The translations under genes were made by a program, and so were the position numbers. Positions 25,475 to 33,106 of a DNA stretch of 64,000 nucleotides are shown piece by piece. This DNA is from Jonesiaceae bacterium BS-20. GTDB lineage: Bacteria; Actinomycetota; Actinomycetes; Actinomycetales; Cellulomonadaceae. The stretch spans positions 2,976,001-3,040,000 of the forward strand of contig CP146203.1 in NCBI GenBank assembly GCA_039995105.1, read 5' to 3'. Numbering within the stretch: the first letter of the stretch is position 1; every line of letters starts with the position of its first letter. The notes under the pieces were generated by a model. The model was given only the letters and a program-made list of their open reading frames with translations, did no database searches and was not told the origin of the DNA.

Positions 25475-26608
25475 ATGTCTGACAATTTAAAGAAGCTCGC
25501 CAAGTCCGCCGGTGATCGCATTGACACCGAGAAGCTCAAGGATCAAGCCTCGGAGGTGGCCGCAGTAGTTTCTGACGGTGCCGCTCACGCATCGGAGTAT
25601 GCGGTTGAGTTCGCGGCGAAGGCCCGCGAGGCTGCATCTCAGGTCAAGGATTGGGGTGCACCGCGAGTCGATTCTTTCGTTGAGTGGGCATCCCCACGCC
25701 TCGAGCAAGCATGGAACGAGACCATCAAGGCCGCCGCCCCGGTTGTTGAAAAAGCCGCAGGCAAAGCTGCCCCGGTGATCGAGAACGCACATGACAAGCT
25801 TGTTGATGACCTACTACCAAAGCTTGTAGTCACCTTCAATGAGGCTGCTGAGAAGGCCTCCGGCGTTGCCTCTGCGGCGGCTGAGAAAACCGCAGAAGTA
25901 GCCACCCACGCAGCAGAAACCGCACAGGACTCAACTGCTCGGGCATCGGCCGCTGGCGCCGCAGCCGTAGCGAGTGCGGCTACGACCGCCAAGAAAGTCT
26001 CTAAAAAGGCCACCAAGAAGTCCGCTAAGGAAGCCGCAAAGCAGGCTGAAAAGATGACTAAGTCATTGAAGAAGGCCGCTAAGAAGGCACCGGTCAAGCT
26101 TTCCGATGCCGCAAAGAGTGCCGAGAACGCCTCCAAGAAGTCCGGCAAGGGCTGGTGGATCGTTGGTGGCGCCGCCGCTGCCGGTGGTGCCTACATGCTG
26201 TGGCGCCGGTCCCAGCCAACAACTGATCCTTGGGCCGAGCCTTGGGAGCAGGAAGAGCAGGACCTGCGGTTCACCGACGTAGTTGATGAAGTAACGGACA
26301 CTGTTAGTGACGTTGCCGAATCCGCTGAAGATGCCGTTCAAGAGGCAGTTGGTGTGGCAACTGCTGAGGCTAAGGATCTTGGTGAGAAGGTAGCCGAGGT
26401 CGCTGAGGACGTTGCCGAGGAAGCCCAGGAAACCACCGAGGACCTCAAAGACAAGGCCGAGGACAAACTGGCCGAGGCAAAGGAAACCGCTAAAAAAGCG
26501 ACCGACCGCGCCCGCAACACCGCCAAGAAGGCCGCGGGTAAGGCCAAAGATGTAGCCGCAGACGTTAAAGATGCGGTCGAAGACGCCGTAGACGACGCCA
26601 AGGACTAA
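25475..26608 (+). CDS. Ala/Lys/Glu-rich membrane-anchored protein, unknown
   Basis: 377 residues of very low complexity. Residues ~1-225 are a long Ala/Lys/Glu-rich helix-forming region that becomes strongly basic near 168-215 (AKKVSKKATKKSAKEAAKQAEK, KKAAKKAPVK), resembling histone H1-like tails. Residues ~229-245 (WWIVGGAAAAGGAYMLW) form one short membrane segment, followed by RRSQPTTDPWAEPWEQ and an acidic Ala/Glu/Asp-rich tail to the end. Proteins of this type next to ppiA/crgA occur in actinobacteria, but no function is established to my knowledge. GGAGC precedes the ATG. The composition suggests a coiled-coil or DNA- or polyanion-binding role, which is inference. Confidence 0.8.
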   Translation: MSDNLKKLAKSAGDRIDTEKLKDQASEVAAVVSDGAAHASEYAVEFAAKAREAASQVKDWGAPRVDSFVEWASPRLEQAWNETIKAAAPVVEKAAGKAAPVIENAHDKLVDDLLPKLVVTFNEAAEKASGVASAAAEKTAEVATHAAETAQDSTARASAAGAAAVASAATTAKKVSKKATKKSAKEAAKQAEKMTKSLKKAAKKAPVKLSDAAKSAENASKKSGKGWWIVGGAAAAGGAYMLWRRSQPTTDPWAEPWEQEEQDLRFTDVVDEVTDTVSDVAESAEDAVQEAVGVATAEAKDLGEKVAEVAEDVAEEAQETTEDLKDKAEDKLAEAKETAKKATDRARNTAKKAAGKAKDVAADVKDAVEDAVDDAKD

Positions 26609-26625
26609 GTCTTACGGGCATTTTT

Positions 26626-26676
26626 AAGGATTCCGAGGTCTGGTACAAATTATTTGTACCAGACCTCGGAATCCTT
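26626..26676. terminator. Bidirectional terminator between convergent genes
   Basis: A 25-bp perfect inverted repeat (26626-26650 and 26652-26676) around one base, so the real loop is the AT-rich centre. It is flanked by TTTTT on the left and TTTT on the right. It directly abuts the stop codon of the glucoamylase-like gene. Confidence 0.85.
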
Positions 26677-28026
26677 TTAGTTTGCGGCAATTTTTTCTAG
26701 ATCATCCAGCGCAATCAAAATATTGGCCGCGCTCCAGGCCAACGGAGCAACCGCTGCCGGACTGCCATCAGCCAAGACCTTCTCCGGGATAGCACCGGAC
26801 ATTGTGCGATGTTCATCAATCCACGTGAGCCAACGCTCCGCCCCCTCACGGTCCCCGCTAGCGGCGGCTGTCATCGCGTACAGTGCGGTTTCTGGTGTCC
26901 AAGAAATACCATCGGCCTTCCATGAACCACCGGGAGCCAACCCACCCGCCGGCCGGGCCATGAACTTTACTGAATCAACCCAGGCATCGTGAGCACCTTC
27001 CAAAGCTGTTTCCACAAATGGTGGCTGCACAAAACTCGTTGAGGCACAGGCCAACCCACCCGTAATGTGCCGCGAATAATTCACAGCCCCAAACTCTTTA
27101 GTGATGGCAGCGTTTAGCCTTGTGGCCCCTTCTTGAGCCCGCATTGAGGAATCGGATTGTCCCAACAATGCGTACAGGTTGGCGGCGCTTTCTAGGCCGG
27201 CCAGAAGCGGTCCCACCGTGCCGAGCGTCAGCGCGGTCTCCCGCACCTCCCAGTAATCAGGTGACACCGGGGGTAGCGAGCGCGGGTTGTCAATGAGTTC
27301 TAAAATGCGATCCGTGGAGCGGTCCAACAAGACGGCATGGTCCGCCAACTCTGCCGTGCCGGATCCTGGCGCCTGTGTATTCATCTGTGTGATCACATCA
27401 CCCAGCGCCCACAGGACCCAGCCGGTGCCATCTGTTTGCGGCGGTCGATTATCCGGAGTGCCAGAACCGTCCAACAGGTATCGCGCCTGAAACGAGCCGT
27501 CTTTGCCTTGGACCGACGCCAAAAACTCCAACAGAGAGATGGCATCTTCGCTGTGCCCCGTGCGCGCTAAAGCAACGGCCGCAAATGAGTTGTCCCTCGG
27601 CCATGCGTACCGCCAGCGCTTGTGGGCCCCGGCAGCGAGCGCTCCGTCTTCATGAATAAGCGCCCTAATGTCTAGCAGGGCGGTGCGAGCAAGGTCCTCG
27701 TATTGGGTGCCGGCCCCTGGAATCGTGCCCTGTGCCAGCCAGGCGGCGGACTCTGTGGCTAAATCACTGTGGTCTTGTTTCAGGTCCGTGGACAGGTCAT
27801 CGGTGTGCACGGGGACCCTTGAGTGTTCCAAGTATTCCTGCTCATGACCTGCGGGGACTTGCAGGAGTCCAAGGCTGGTGACCGCAACGCCGTCCATGTA
27901 GAGCTCAATGTACGCGGGTTCTGGCACCGAGGAGTGCCCCATTGCGCTCACCGCAAGGAGGACGCCGGCTACCGAAAACCCAATAGTTCGGCCGCGCCAT
28001 CGGGTCCGAACACCGTTAAGACTCAT
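26677..28026 (-). CDS. Secreted or membrane-anchored glucoamylase-like protein (GH15)
   Basis: 449 residues. The N-terminus has basic residues and a hydrophobic stretch at ~15-31 (IGFSVAGVLLAVSAMG), a signal peptide or anchor. The (alpha/alpha)6 catalytic part shows RWRYAWPRDNSFAAVAL (near 137), TDGTGWVLWALGD (near 198), DYWEVRETALTLGTVGP with the likely acid Glu, and GAIPEKVLADGSPAAVAPLAWSAAN with the likely base Glu near the end. GH15 enzymes release glucose from alpha-glucans. It lacks the ~200-residue N-terminal beta domain of typical bacterial members, so it is short. It is close to a secreted polysaccharide deacetylase on the same strand. Confidence 0.8.
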   Translation of the reverse strand: MSLNGVRTRWRGRTIGFSVAGVLLAVSAMGHSSVPEPAYIELYMDGVAVTSLGLLQVPAGHEQEYLEHSRVPVHTDDLSTDLKQDHSDLATESAAWLAQGTIPGAGTQYEDLARTALLDIRALIHEDGALAAGAHKRWRYAWPRDNSFAAVALARTGHSEDAISLLEFLASVQGKDGSFQARYLLDGSGTPDNRPPQTDGTGWVLWALGDVITQMNTQAPGSGTAELADHAVLLDRSTDRILELIDNPRSLPPVSPDYWEVRETALTLGTVGPLLAGLESAANLYALLGQSDSSMRAQEGATRLNAAITKEFGAVNYSRHITGGLACASTSFVQPPFVETALEGAHDAWVDSVKFMARPAGGLAPGGSWKADGISWTPETALYAMTAAASGDREGAERWLTWIDEHRTMSGAIPEKVLADGSPAAVAPLAWSAANILIALDDLEKIAAN

Positions 28027-28107
28027 GGTGCAAAGGGTAACAATAAACTCCAGTGGTCATGATTTTCGCCACCTATTGATAACACTCGTGGACATTCCTG
28101 GCCTCGC

Positions 28108-29070
28108 TCAGCTCAGCAGCACAAATTCGGTTCCCGCTGCGGTCATCGTGGCAACCGCTTCAAGCATGCCCGGACCGGTCCCGGACCGCGGCTGATTGAA
28201 GTGAGCGATGACAATTCCGCCTGGGGTGGTGCGGGTGACTTCACCGCGGACAGTTTTGGTGGAGAAGCTGGCACCGCCATCTCCGTTCATTGAGAAGCCG
28301 ACGGGAATCTCCCCGAGCTCACGCACGATTGCCACCGCTACCTCGTCATAGTGTGCGGTCCCCGATCTAAAGAATCTGGGTGCCGTACCGGTCAGTGCCG
28401 TAAGTTCCTCGTGGCAGCCCCAGACCTCATCCACTACCTCCTGGGCGCTAGCCGAGCCAGCTATTGAGTACGCGGACTCTCCATTGACCGATAGCGGCAC
28501 GTGCCGGGTCCCGTGGTTGGCCAGTTCAAATAACGGTTGGGCGGCAAGTTGCTCTGCTATCTCCGGGTTTGCGTGCAACCAGCGCTGGTTCACAAACAGG
28601 GTGGCCGGGATCTGGGCAGCTATGAGTCCGTCAATCAGAGCGGCGTCATAGCCCGATCCATTGGCTCCCCCGCAGGCATCAAACGTCAGGGCAACGCGGG
28701 GCTGCCCGGCCTCGTTATGACTTTGGCCAAGCGTGTCCATGATCCCCGGCAGATGCAGGCCCCACTCCTGCGGCTGCTGTCCGGCAAACCTGGCGGCTAC
28801 CGCTTGGGGATCAATCACCGGGGTAGTTGGGGTTGGCGTGCTAGTCGCGATCGGAGATGGCGAAGCCGTGCTGGTTGGGGCTGGGCTTGCAGTTGGGCTT
28901 GGCTTTCCCGGCCCCTGCGGGACGCTTGGAACCTGACCTTCCACATTGGGTGTACTCGTTGTGCAGGCAACCAGAGCGCCACCTATTCCCGCTACCAGCA
29001 GGGCGGAAAAGGCCCTCCGGGAGATCGGCTTATTCGGGGCTGACTCAAAGTCCAGTGCATCGCTGTCCAT
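28108..29070 (-). CDS. Tat-exported polysaccharide deacetylase lipoprotein
   Basis: About 320 residues. SRRAFSALLVAGIGGALVAC at ~residues 17-36 combines a twin-arginine motif with a lipobox (LVAC), so it is probably a Tat-exported lipoprotein. A Thr/Pro/Ser-rich linker follows (~40-85), then a NodB-like deacetylase domain: ALTFDACGG (motif 1 Asp, in the CGG variant common in actinobacteria), NHGTRH (motif 2 metal-binding His residues), RFFRSGTAHYD (motif 3) and IVIAHFNQ (motif 5-like). I chose ATG 29070; a longer reading from 29199 would overlap the divergent gene's start. It may modify a cell-wall polymer or glycan. Confidence 0.85.
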   Translation of the reverse strand: MDSDALDFESAPNKPISRRAFSALLVAGIGGALVACTTSTPNVEGQVPSVPQGPGKPSPTASPAPTSTASPSPIATSTPTPTTPVIDPQAVAARFAGQQPQEWGLHLPGIMDTLGQSHNEAGQPRVALTFDACGGANGSGYDAALIDGLIAAQIPATLFVNQRWLHANPEIAEQLAAQPLFELANHGTRHVPLSVNGESAYSIAGSASAQEVVDEVWGCHEELTALTGTAPRFFRSGTAHYDEVAVAIVRELGEIPVGFSMNGDGGASFSTKTVRGEVTRTTPGGIVIAHFNQPRSGTGPGMLEAVATMTAAGTEFVLLS

Positions 29071-29197
29071 CTGCCAGAGTCTAGTAAGGATTGCATCCAA
29101 CGGTACGCTTGCCCACGCCCCAAGCAGAAAGCCCGTTGGTCCTGACTTTGCCAGTTCACGGGGCGGTACACTCTTGACGAGATCAACGGAGGCACAC

Positions 29198-29848
29198 ATG
29201 TATGACCATCAGTGGGACCGGGTTCGAGCAAGTAATCCGGAGCATTCGTCACGTTATGTGCAACGCTGGCGCAATCTTGCAGCGCAGGGCGCCGATATTT
29301 ACGGTGAGGCCCGCACTGCCGCCGCTCTTGCGGCGCCGGGAGCCGCGATTCTCGATGCCGGTTGTGGGACTGGCCGTGTGGCCGGGCACCTGCTTGAACA
29401 GGGTTACAAAGCAGTAGGAGTCGACCTTGATGAGGTGCTCATTGCGGAGGCCCAAGCCGTATACCCCGGTGGAGAGTGGTTGGTGGGAGACCTAGCCACG
29501 TTTGACTACGGCTCATTGACTTCTGTTTCGGTTGACCCAGCCGGTAGCGACGGTTTTGATGTAATTATCAGCGCCGGTAACGTCATGGCATTCCTAGATC
29601 CAGCAAGCCGGGTACCCGCACTCACAACCTTGCGAGGTGCGCTTGGGCCCGATGGCAGGATTATCACCGGGTTTGGCGCCGGGCGAGGTTACTCATTTGA
29701 TCATTATCTAGCGGATCTTGATGCTGCTGGGCTGAGTGTGCAGGCTAAGTATTCAACCTGGGACCTGCGTCCGTTCACCACAACCTCAGGGTTTCTTGTC
29801 TGTGTTTCAGGGGTTGCGGGTTTAGGCCTTGCCAGCTCTGAAGGGTGA
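29198..29848 (+). CDS. SAM-dependent methyltransferase
   Basis: About 216 residues, a class I methyltransferase of the Methyltransf_11/25 type. Motif I ILDAGCGTGRVAGHLLEQG lies near residue 51, and VGVDLDEVLIAEA carries the acidic residue that binds the SAM ribose. FDVIISAGNVMAFL matches motif IV-like. I start at ATG 29198 with GGAGG at good spacing; longer upstream readings run into the divergent gene. The substrate is unknown. Its 3' end overlaps the convergent DNA glycosylase gene by 27 bases. Confidence 0.88.
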   Translation: MYDHQWDRVRASNPEHSSRYVQRWRNLAAQGADIYGEARTAAALAAPGAAILDAGCGTGRVAGHLLEQGYKAVGVDLDEVLIAEAQAVYPGGEWLVGDLATFDYGSLTSVSVDPAGSDGFDVIISAGNVMAFLDPASRVPALTTLRGALGPDGRIITGFGAGRGYSFDHYLADLDAAGLSVQAKYSTWDLRPFTTTSGFLVCVSGVAGLGLASSEG

Positions 29849-30436
29849 CACAAACTTGTCATCAAGCAGATAGAACCGCCACCGGAACTGTTCGGATCCA
29901 GCTACCCCGTTCACGCCCGTGCGGGGGCTCGTTCCAATTTGGGTGTCCGGCACCGGCGGTCCAGCAGTGAATGACACGGGGCCGGTGAGCACATCGATTC
30001 CGTTGTGTTCCCGGTAATCCAGCCCCAAGGCCTGGGCCAGCCGGCCCGGACCACGGGCTAGGTCTCTATCAGACTTGGCTAGTGGGCGGCGCCCACGTGC
30101 GACTTCAAGACCTCCAACGATCTCCCCCGCGCGCAGCAGACAACCAGAGGCTTGGCCATCGGGGGAACAAACCATGTTGGCCGCACTATGGATCCCATAC
30201 GAGCAGTAGACGTATAGGTGACCGGGCGGACCAAACATGGGGGCAACTCTAGGCGTCATGCCTTTGCGGGCATGCGATCCAGAATCATGCACATCGCCTA
30301 CGCCAAGTCCGTGATACGCCTCAACCTCGGTGATCCGCACCGTTACCGGGCCCGGCGCAAAGTTGGTGGTCAACAGGCCACCCAGGAGCCGCGGTGCCAC
30401 CTCAAGCGCAACGGGTAAGAAGAAAGTACGGTCCAT
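29822..30436 (-). CDS. 3-methyladenine DNA glycosylase (AAG/MPG type)
   Basis: 204 residues, the usual size of the AAG family, which removes alkylated purines from DNA. Conserved segments are APRLLGGLLTT, VRITEVEAYHG (catalytic Glu), MFGPPGHLYVYCSYGIHSAANMVC and ARGPGRLAQALGL. It probably starts the base excision repair of 3-methyladenine and hypoxanthine. The gene follows the unknown membrane-protein gene with two bases between them, so the two may be co-transcribed, and converges on the methyltransferase gene. Confidence 0.93.
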   Translation of the reverse strand: MDRTFFLPVALEVAPRLLGGLLTTNFAPGPVTVRITEVEAYHGLGVGDVHDSGSHARKGMTPRVAPMFGPPGHLYVYCSYGIHSAANMVCSPDGQASGCLLRAGEIVGGLEVARGRRPLAKSDRDLARGPGRLAQALGLDYREHNGIDVLTGPVSFTAGPPVPDTQIGTSPRTGVNGVAGSEQFRWRFYLLDDKFVSPFRAGKA

Positions 30437-30438
30437 TG

Positions 30439-31881
30439 TCAGTTCTTTGCCGGCAGCACCTGTGCTGCCTCCTGCCGGATTTGTTCCGGGGTACCGCTGA
30501 GCATCGTCTGGGCCTGGGCCCAGTTCAAGCTCCCACTGACAACTCCTAGCGGGAATCCGTAGCTTTGGGCCGGTTGCGTGAGCGCTTCAAACAGCACCAC
30601 CAGGTGATCTCGGGTCAGGTATGCGCCAACCGGTATGTCAATGCGGCCGCTATTGAGACCTGACTTTGGTAGGGAGTGCATGGGATTGATCTTGAATGAC
30701 GCGGGAAGTAGAGCATCCCGGCCCACAACCCCAACGGTCATCTGCGCCCAACTCTTAGCTCCCTTGGTGTACAGCTTGCGCCGCATCCGGCTGCCAGCGA
30801 AACTGCCGGCGGAACGCCCCAGAAGACTTTCACGATCCTCCAAGCCCAGCCGCTGCGCCATGATTTCACCGCGGATACCACCGGTAGAGTAGATTTCTTT
30901 TTCAAGGTTGAAGAAGATTCCGGTTATCTGCTCAAAGGGGATGACCGTGTCCGCAATAGTTAGGGACTGGGCGGTTATTCGAAACTGGGTATACCCATCG
31001 CTAGCCACAAACTGCTGCGCCTTCTTGAATTCCCGCTTGGTTGTCCACCAAATCAGCCAACCAACGGCGGCGAAGAACCCGGCTACACCAACAGATCCCG
31101 CGGCGCTCGCTTTGCCTTGACCACCCAGCCAGATGCCAAGCAGTGCTATTACCAGAGCAAGAAACACCATGATTGCGGCGCCTAGAATCGCCACTTTGTT
31201 CGTAGTCTTGCGGGCCATCTCAATCCGCTCCGCAGTGGTGCCGACCAAGACCTCAAGCGGAACCTGTGCACCGGCATCGGAAAGGTCGGTCGCTCCGGCT
31301 GCAAACCATTCCGGGTTCAGCAACCGGTTAGGAAGGTCTGGGAATCCGTACGCAACACGATCGTCAAGCTCATACCGGGCGTAGTTCGCCTGGCCATCAA
31401 CCAACCCGGCAAGGTGCACCAAGGCCGGGTCCTGGCCTAGGGCAGCCCGCCAGGTCTGGCGAAAGTTAAGACCTTGCAATTCAAGCTCAGCAACCCGGCC
31501 AAAATACGAGTTCAGGTGTTCCTGGCGCAGTCCCGAGCCAATGAGTCCAGCCAACAAGATGTCGATTCGGAACGTGACTGCCTTAGCCTGATCTGGTGAA
31601 TCAACCGGCTTCGAAAGTCGGTCAAGCAGGCGGCTGCGCAGGTCATCGTGTTCCTGAACCCAAAGGTGCGCAAAGCGATAATTGAACAGTCGATCGCTCG
31701 CAGGGGCCATGATCTCTTGGGTGAAGACGTCCACCATGACGTCTTCAACCTTGGCAAGCAGCGGCCATTGCTGTTCCAGATGGGCCTGTTTGGCATCAGC
31801 AAGCGTGGCTGCGTGCACGCCCCAGCCACCAAACCAGAGGGGCTGATCTTCAGGATTCTCTGGGGATTGACTGCTCATCAT
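30439..31881 (-). CDS. Membrane protein of unknown function
   Basis: About 480 residues. Residues ~1-215 are soluble and mostly helical (WPLLAKVEDVMVDVF, FAHLWVQEHDDLRSRLLDRL). Two membrane helices follow at ~230-250 (VAILGAAIMVFLALVIALLGIWLG) and ~262-280 (GVAGFFAAVGWLIWW). The C-terminal ~190 residues are beta-rich (YTQFRITAQSLTIADTVIPFEQITGIFF) and resemble a bacterial PH-like fold in strand pattern only. I do not recognise the family. I start at one of two adjacent ATGs (31881/31878); no clear ribosome-binding site is seen. It lies 2 bases before the glycosylase gene and 109 bases after the LysR gene. Confidence 0.65.
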   Translation of the reverse strand: MMSSQSPENPEDQPLWFGGWGVHAATLADAKQAHLEQQWPLLAKVEDVMVDVFTQEIMAPASDRLFNYRFAHLWVQEHDDLRSRLLDRLSKPVDSPDQAKAVTFRIDILLAGLIGSGLRQEHLNSYFGRVAELELQGLNFRQTWRAALGQDPALVHLAGLVDGQANYARYELDDRVAYGFPDLPNRLLNPEWFAAGATDLSDAGAQVPLEVLVGTTAERIEMARKTTNKVAILGAAIMVFLALVIALLGIWLGGQGKASAAGSVGVAGFFAAVGWLIWWTTKREFKKAQQFVASDGYTQFRITAQSLTIADTVIPFEQITGIFFNLEKEIYSTGGIRGEIMAQRLGLEDRESLLGRSAGSFAGSRMRRKLYTKGAKSWAQMTVGVVGRDALLPASFKINPMHSLPKSGLNSGRIDIPVGAYLTRDHLVVLFEALTQPAQSYGFPLGVVSGSLNWAQAQTMLSGTPEQIRQEAAQVLPAKN

Positions 31882-31990
31882 GGAGGGAACCGTTCTGACT
31901 AATTGTGTGGCGGGCAAAAACCATTTGAAACAATTATGCCTGCAAGAACAAACCCGACCATCACAAACGGCAACCTCTACCCATGCCAAG

Positions 31991-32896
31991 TCAAGAACTC
32001 AGGGCCACCCCTGCCCCGGCGATCTCCCGTGCCACCTGACGCAGCGCAACCACAATCTGACGTTTGTCGCTGGCCCGCGTCAAGAAATCGACTTGCGCAA
32101 CTGAGGCATCGACAAGCGGAACAAAGGCAATTCCCGGCAGCCGGTAGACCTCTGCTACTGAGTTGGTGCAGGTGGTAATCACGTTTCCACCCGACACCAT
32201 GGCCAGAACCTCTTCCATGGTTGACGCCGAGTTCCCATACGTGACGGGGGTGCCGTCCGGGCGGGGGTCAATCGACCAAAAGCGGAGCCAATCATCATGA
32301 ACGTTCCCCAAACGCAGCATAGGAAAACCACTGATCTGGCTGAGGGTGAGTTCGGTGTGTGCGGCTAGCGGGGACGTTGCCGCTACGACTGCAACCCGCG
32401 GCTCTTTCCGCAGCGGGACTACATCAAGGTCCTTACTGCTGTGGCACCCGTATGGTGGGCGACCAATTAATGCGTCAATCTTGCCACTGAGCACCATCTG
32501 GACGTTTTCAGACCAGCTCACCTGCACAAACTCGGTTTTTACGTGCGGATACAAGTCTTTGAAGCGGTCAAGCAGTGGGGCGTCAGAGGCAATGGGAACA
32601 CCATTCATGAACCCCAGTTTGAGTGTTGTGTAGCGAAAGCCAATTGACATGGCAGCTTCCGATGCCGCAAGGGCTACCAGCGCCCGCTCATTGAATTCAC
32701 GGCCCTGTTGCGTCAACGTCACGAACGGACCGGTGCGGTTCAAAATCGGGATCCGAGCTGATTCTTCGAGCCGTTTGATCTGCTGAGTCATGGCAGAAGG
32801 AGAGATATTGAGGCGGGTGGCCGCCTTACCAAAAGAACCTTCTTCCAACAGAACTTGAAGTGAACTGACTAAAGCCAGGTTTAAATGACCTGTAAT
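31991..32896 (-). CDS. LysR-family regulator with probable ATT start
   Basis: About 301 residues. An N-terminal winged HTH (LNLALVSSLQVLLEEGSFGKAATRLNISPSAMTQQIKRLE) is followed by the LysR substrate domain (TLKLGFMNGVPIASDAPLLDRF ... VAVVAATSPLAAH ... MVSGGNVITTC). Starting at the first standard codon, TTG 32848, would cut off the first helix of the HTH. The frame is open upstream only to TAA 32908-32906. Between them the only codon with a well-placed ribosome-binding site (AAGGAG, five bases away) is ATT 32896-32894. Effector and targets are unknown; it may control the downstream membrane-protein/glycosylase genes. Confidence 0.8.
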   Translation of the reverse strand: MTGHLNLALVSSLQVLLEEGSFGKAATRLNISPSAMTQQIKRLEESARIPILNRTGPFVTLTQQGREFNERALVALAASEAAMSIGFRYTTLKLGFMNGVPIASDAPLLDRFKDLYPHVKTEFVQVSWSENVQMVLSGKIDALIGRPPYGCHSSKDLDVVPLRKEPRVAVVAATSPLAAHTELTLSQISGFPMLRLGNVHDDWLRFWSIDPRPDGTPVTYGNSASTMEEVLAMVSGGNVITTCTNSVAEVYRLPGIAFVPLVDASVAQVDFLTRASDKRQIVVALRQVAREIAGAGVALSS

Positions 32897-33024
32897 GCCG
32901 ACTCCTTAAATCCTCTGCCGGTAATTTAAGCATTGAACCGGCAGACCCCCTGCGCGAATTATAGCAATCTTCTAAAACTGATTGTTGAAGAACAAGACCC
33001 ATCCCCGGGCATTCTGCGACAAGT

Positions 33025-33067
33025 GCGGATAAGGCAGGCACCCGTATTGGACGCCTGCCTTATCCGC
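33025..33067. terminator. Hairpin downstream of the giant surface-protein gene
   Basis: A perfect 15-bp stem GCGGATAAGGCAGGC / GCCTGCCTTATCCGC with a 13-base loop, 40 bases after the surface-protein stop codon. There is no clear T-run on the minus strand, so it is a terminator without U tail or a 3'-end stabilising hairpin. Confidence 0.65.
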
Positions 33068-33106
33068 TTCTCTAGGTACAACTACTTAGGTAGTCATACA
33101 GTTCAT

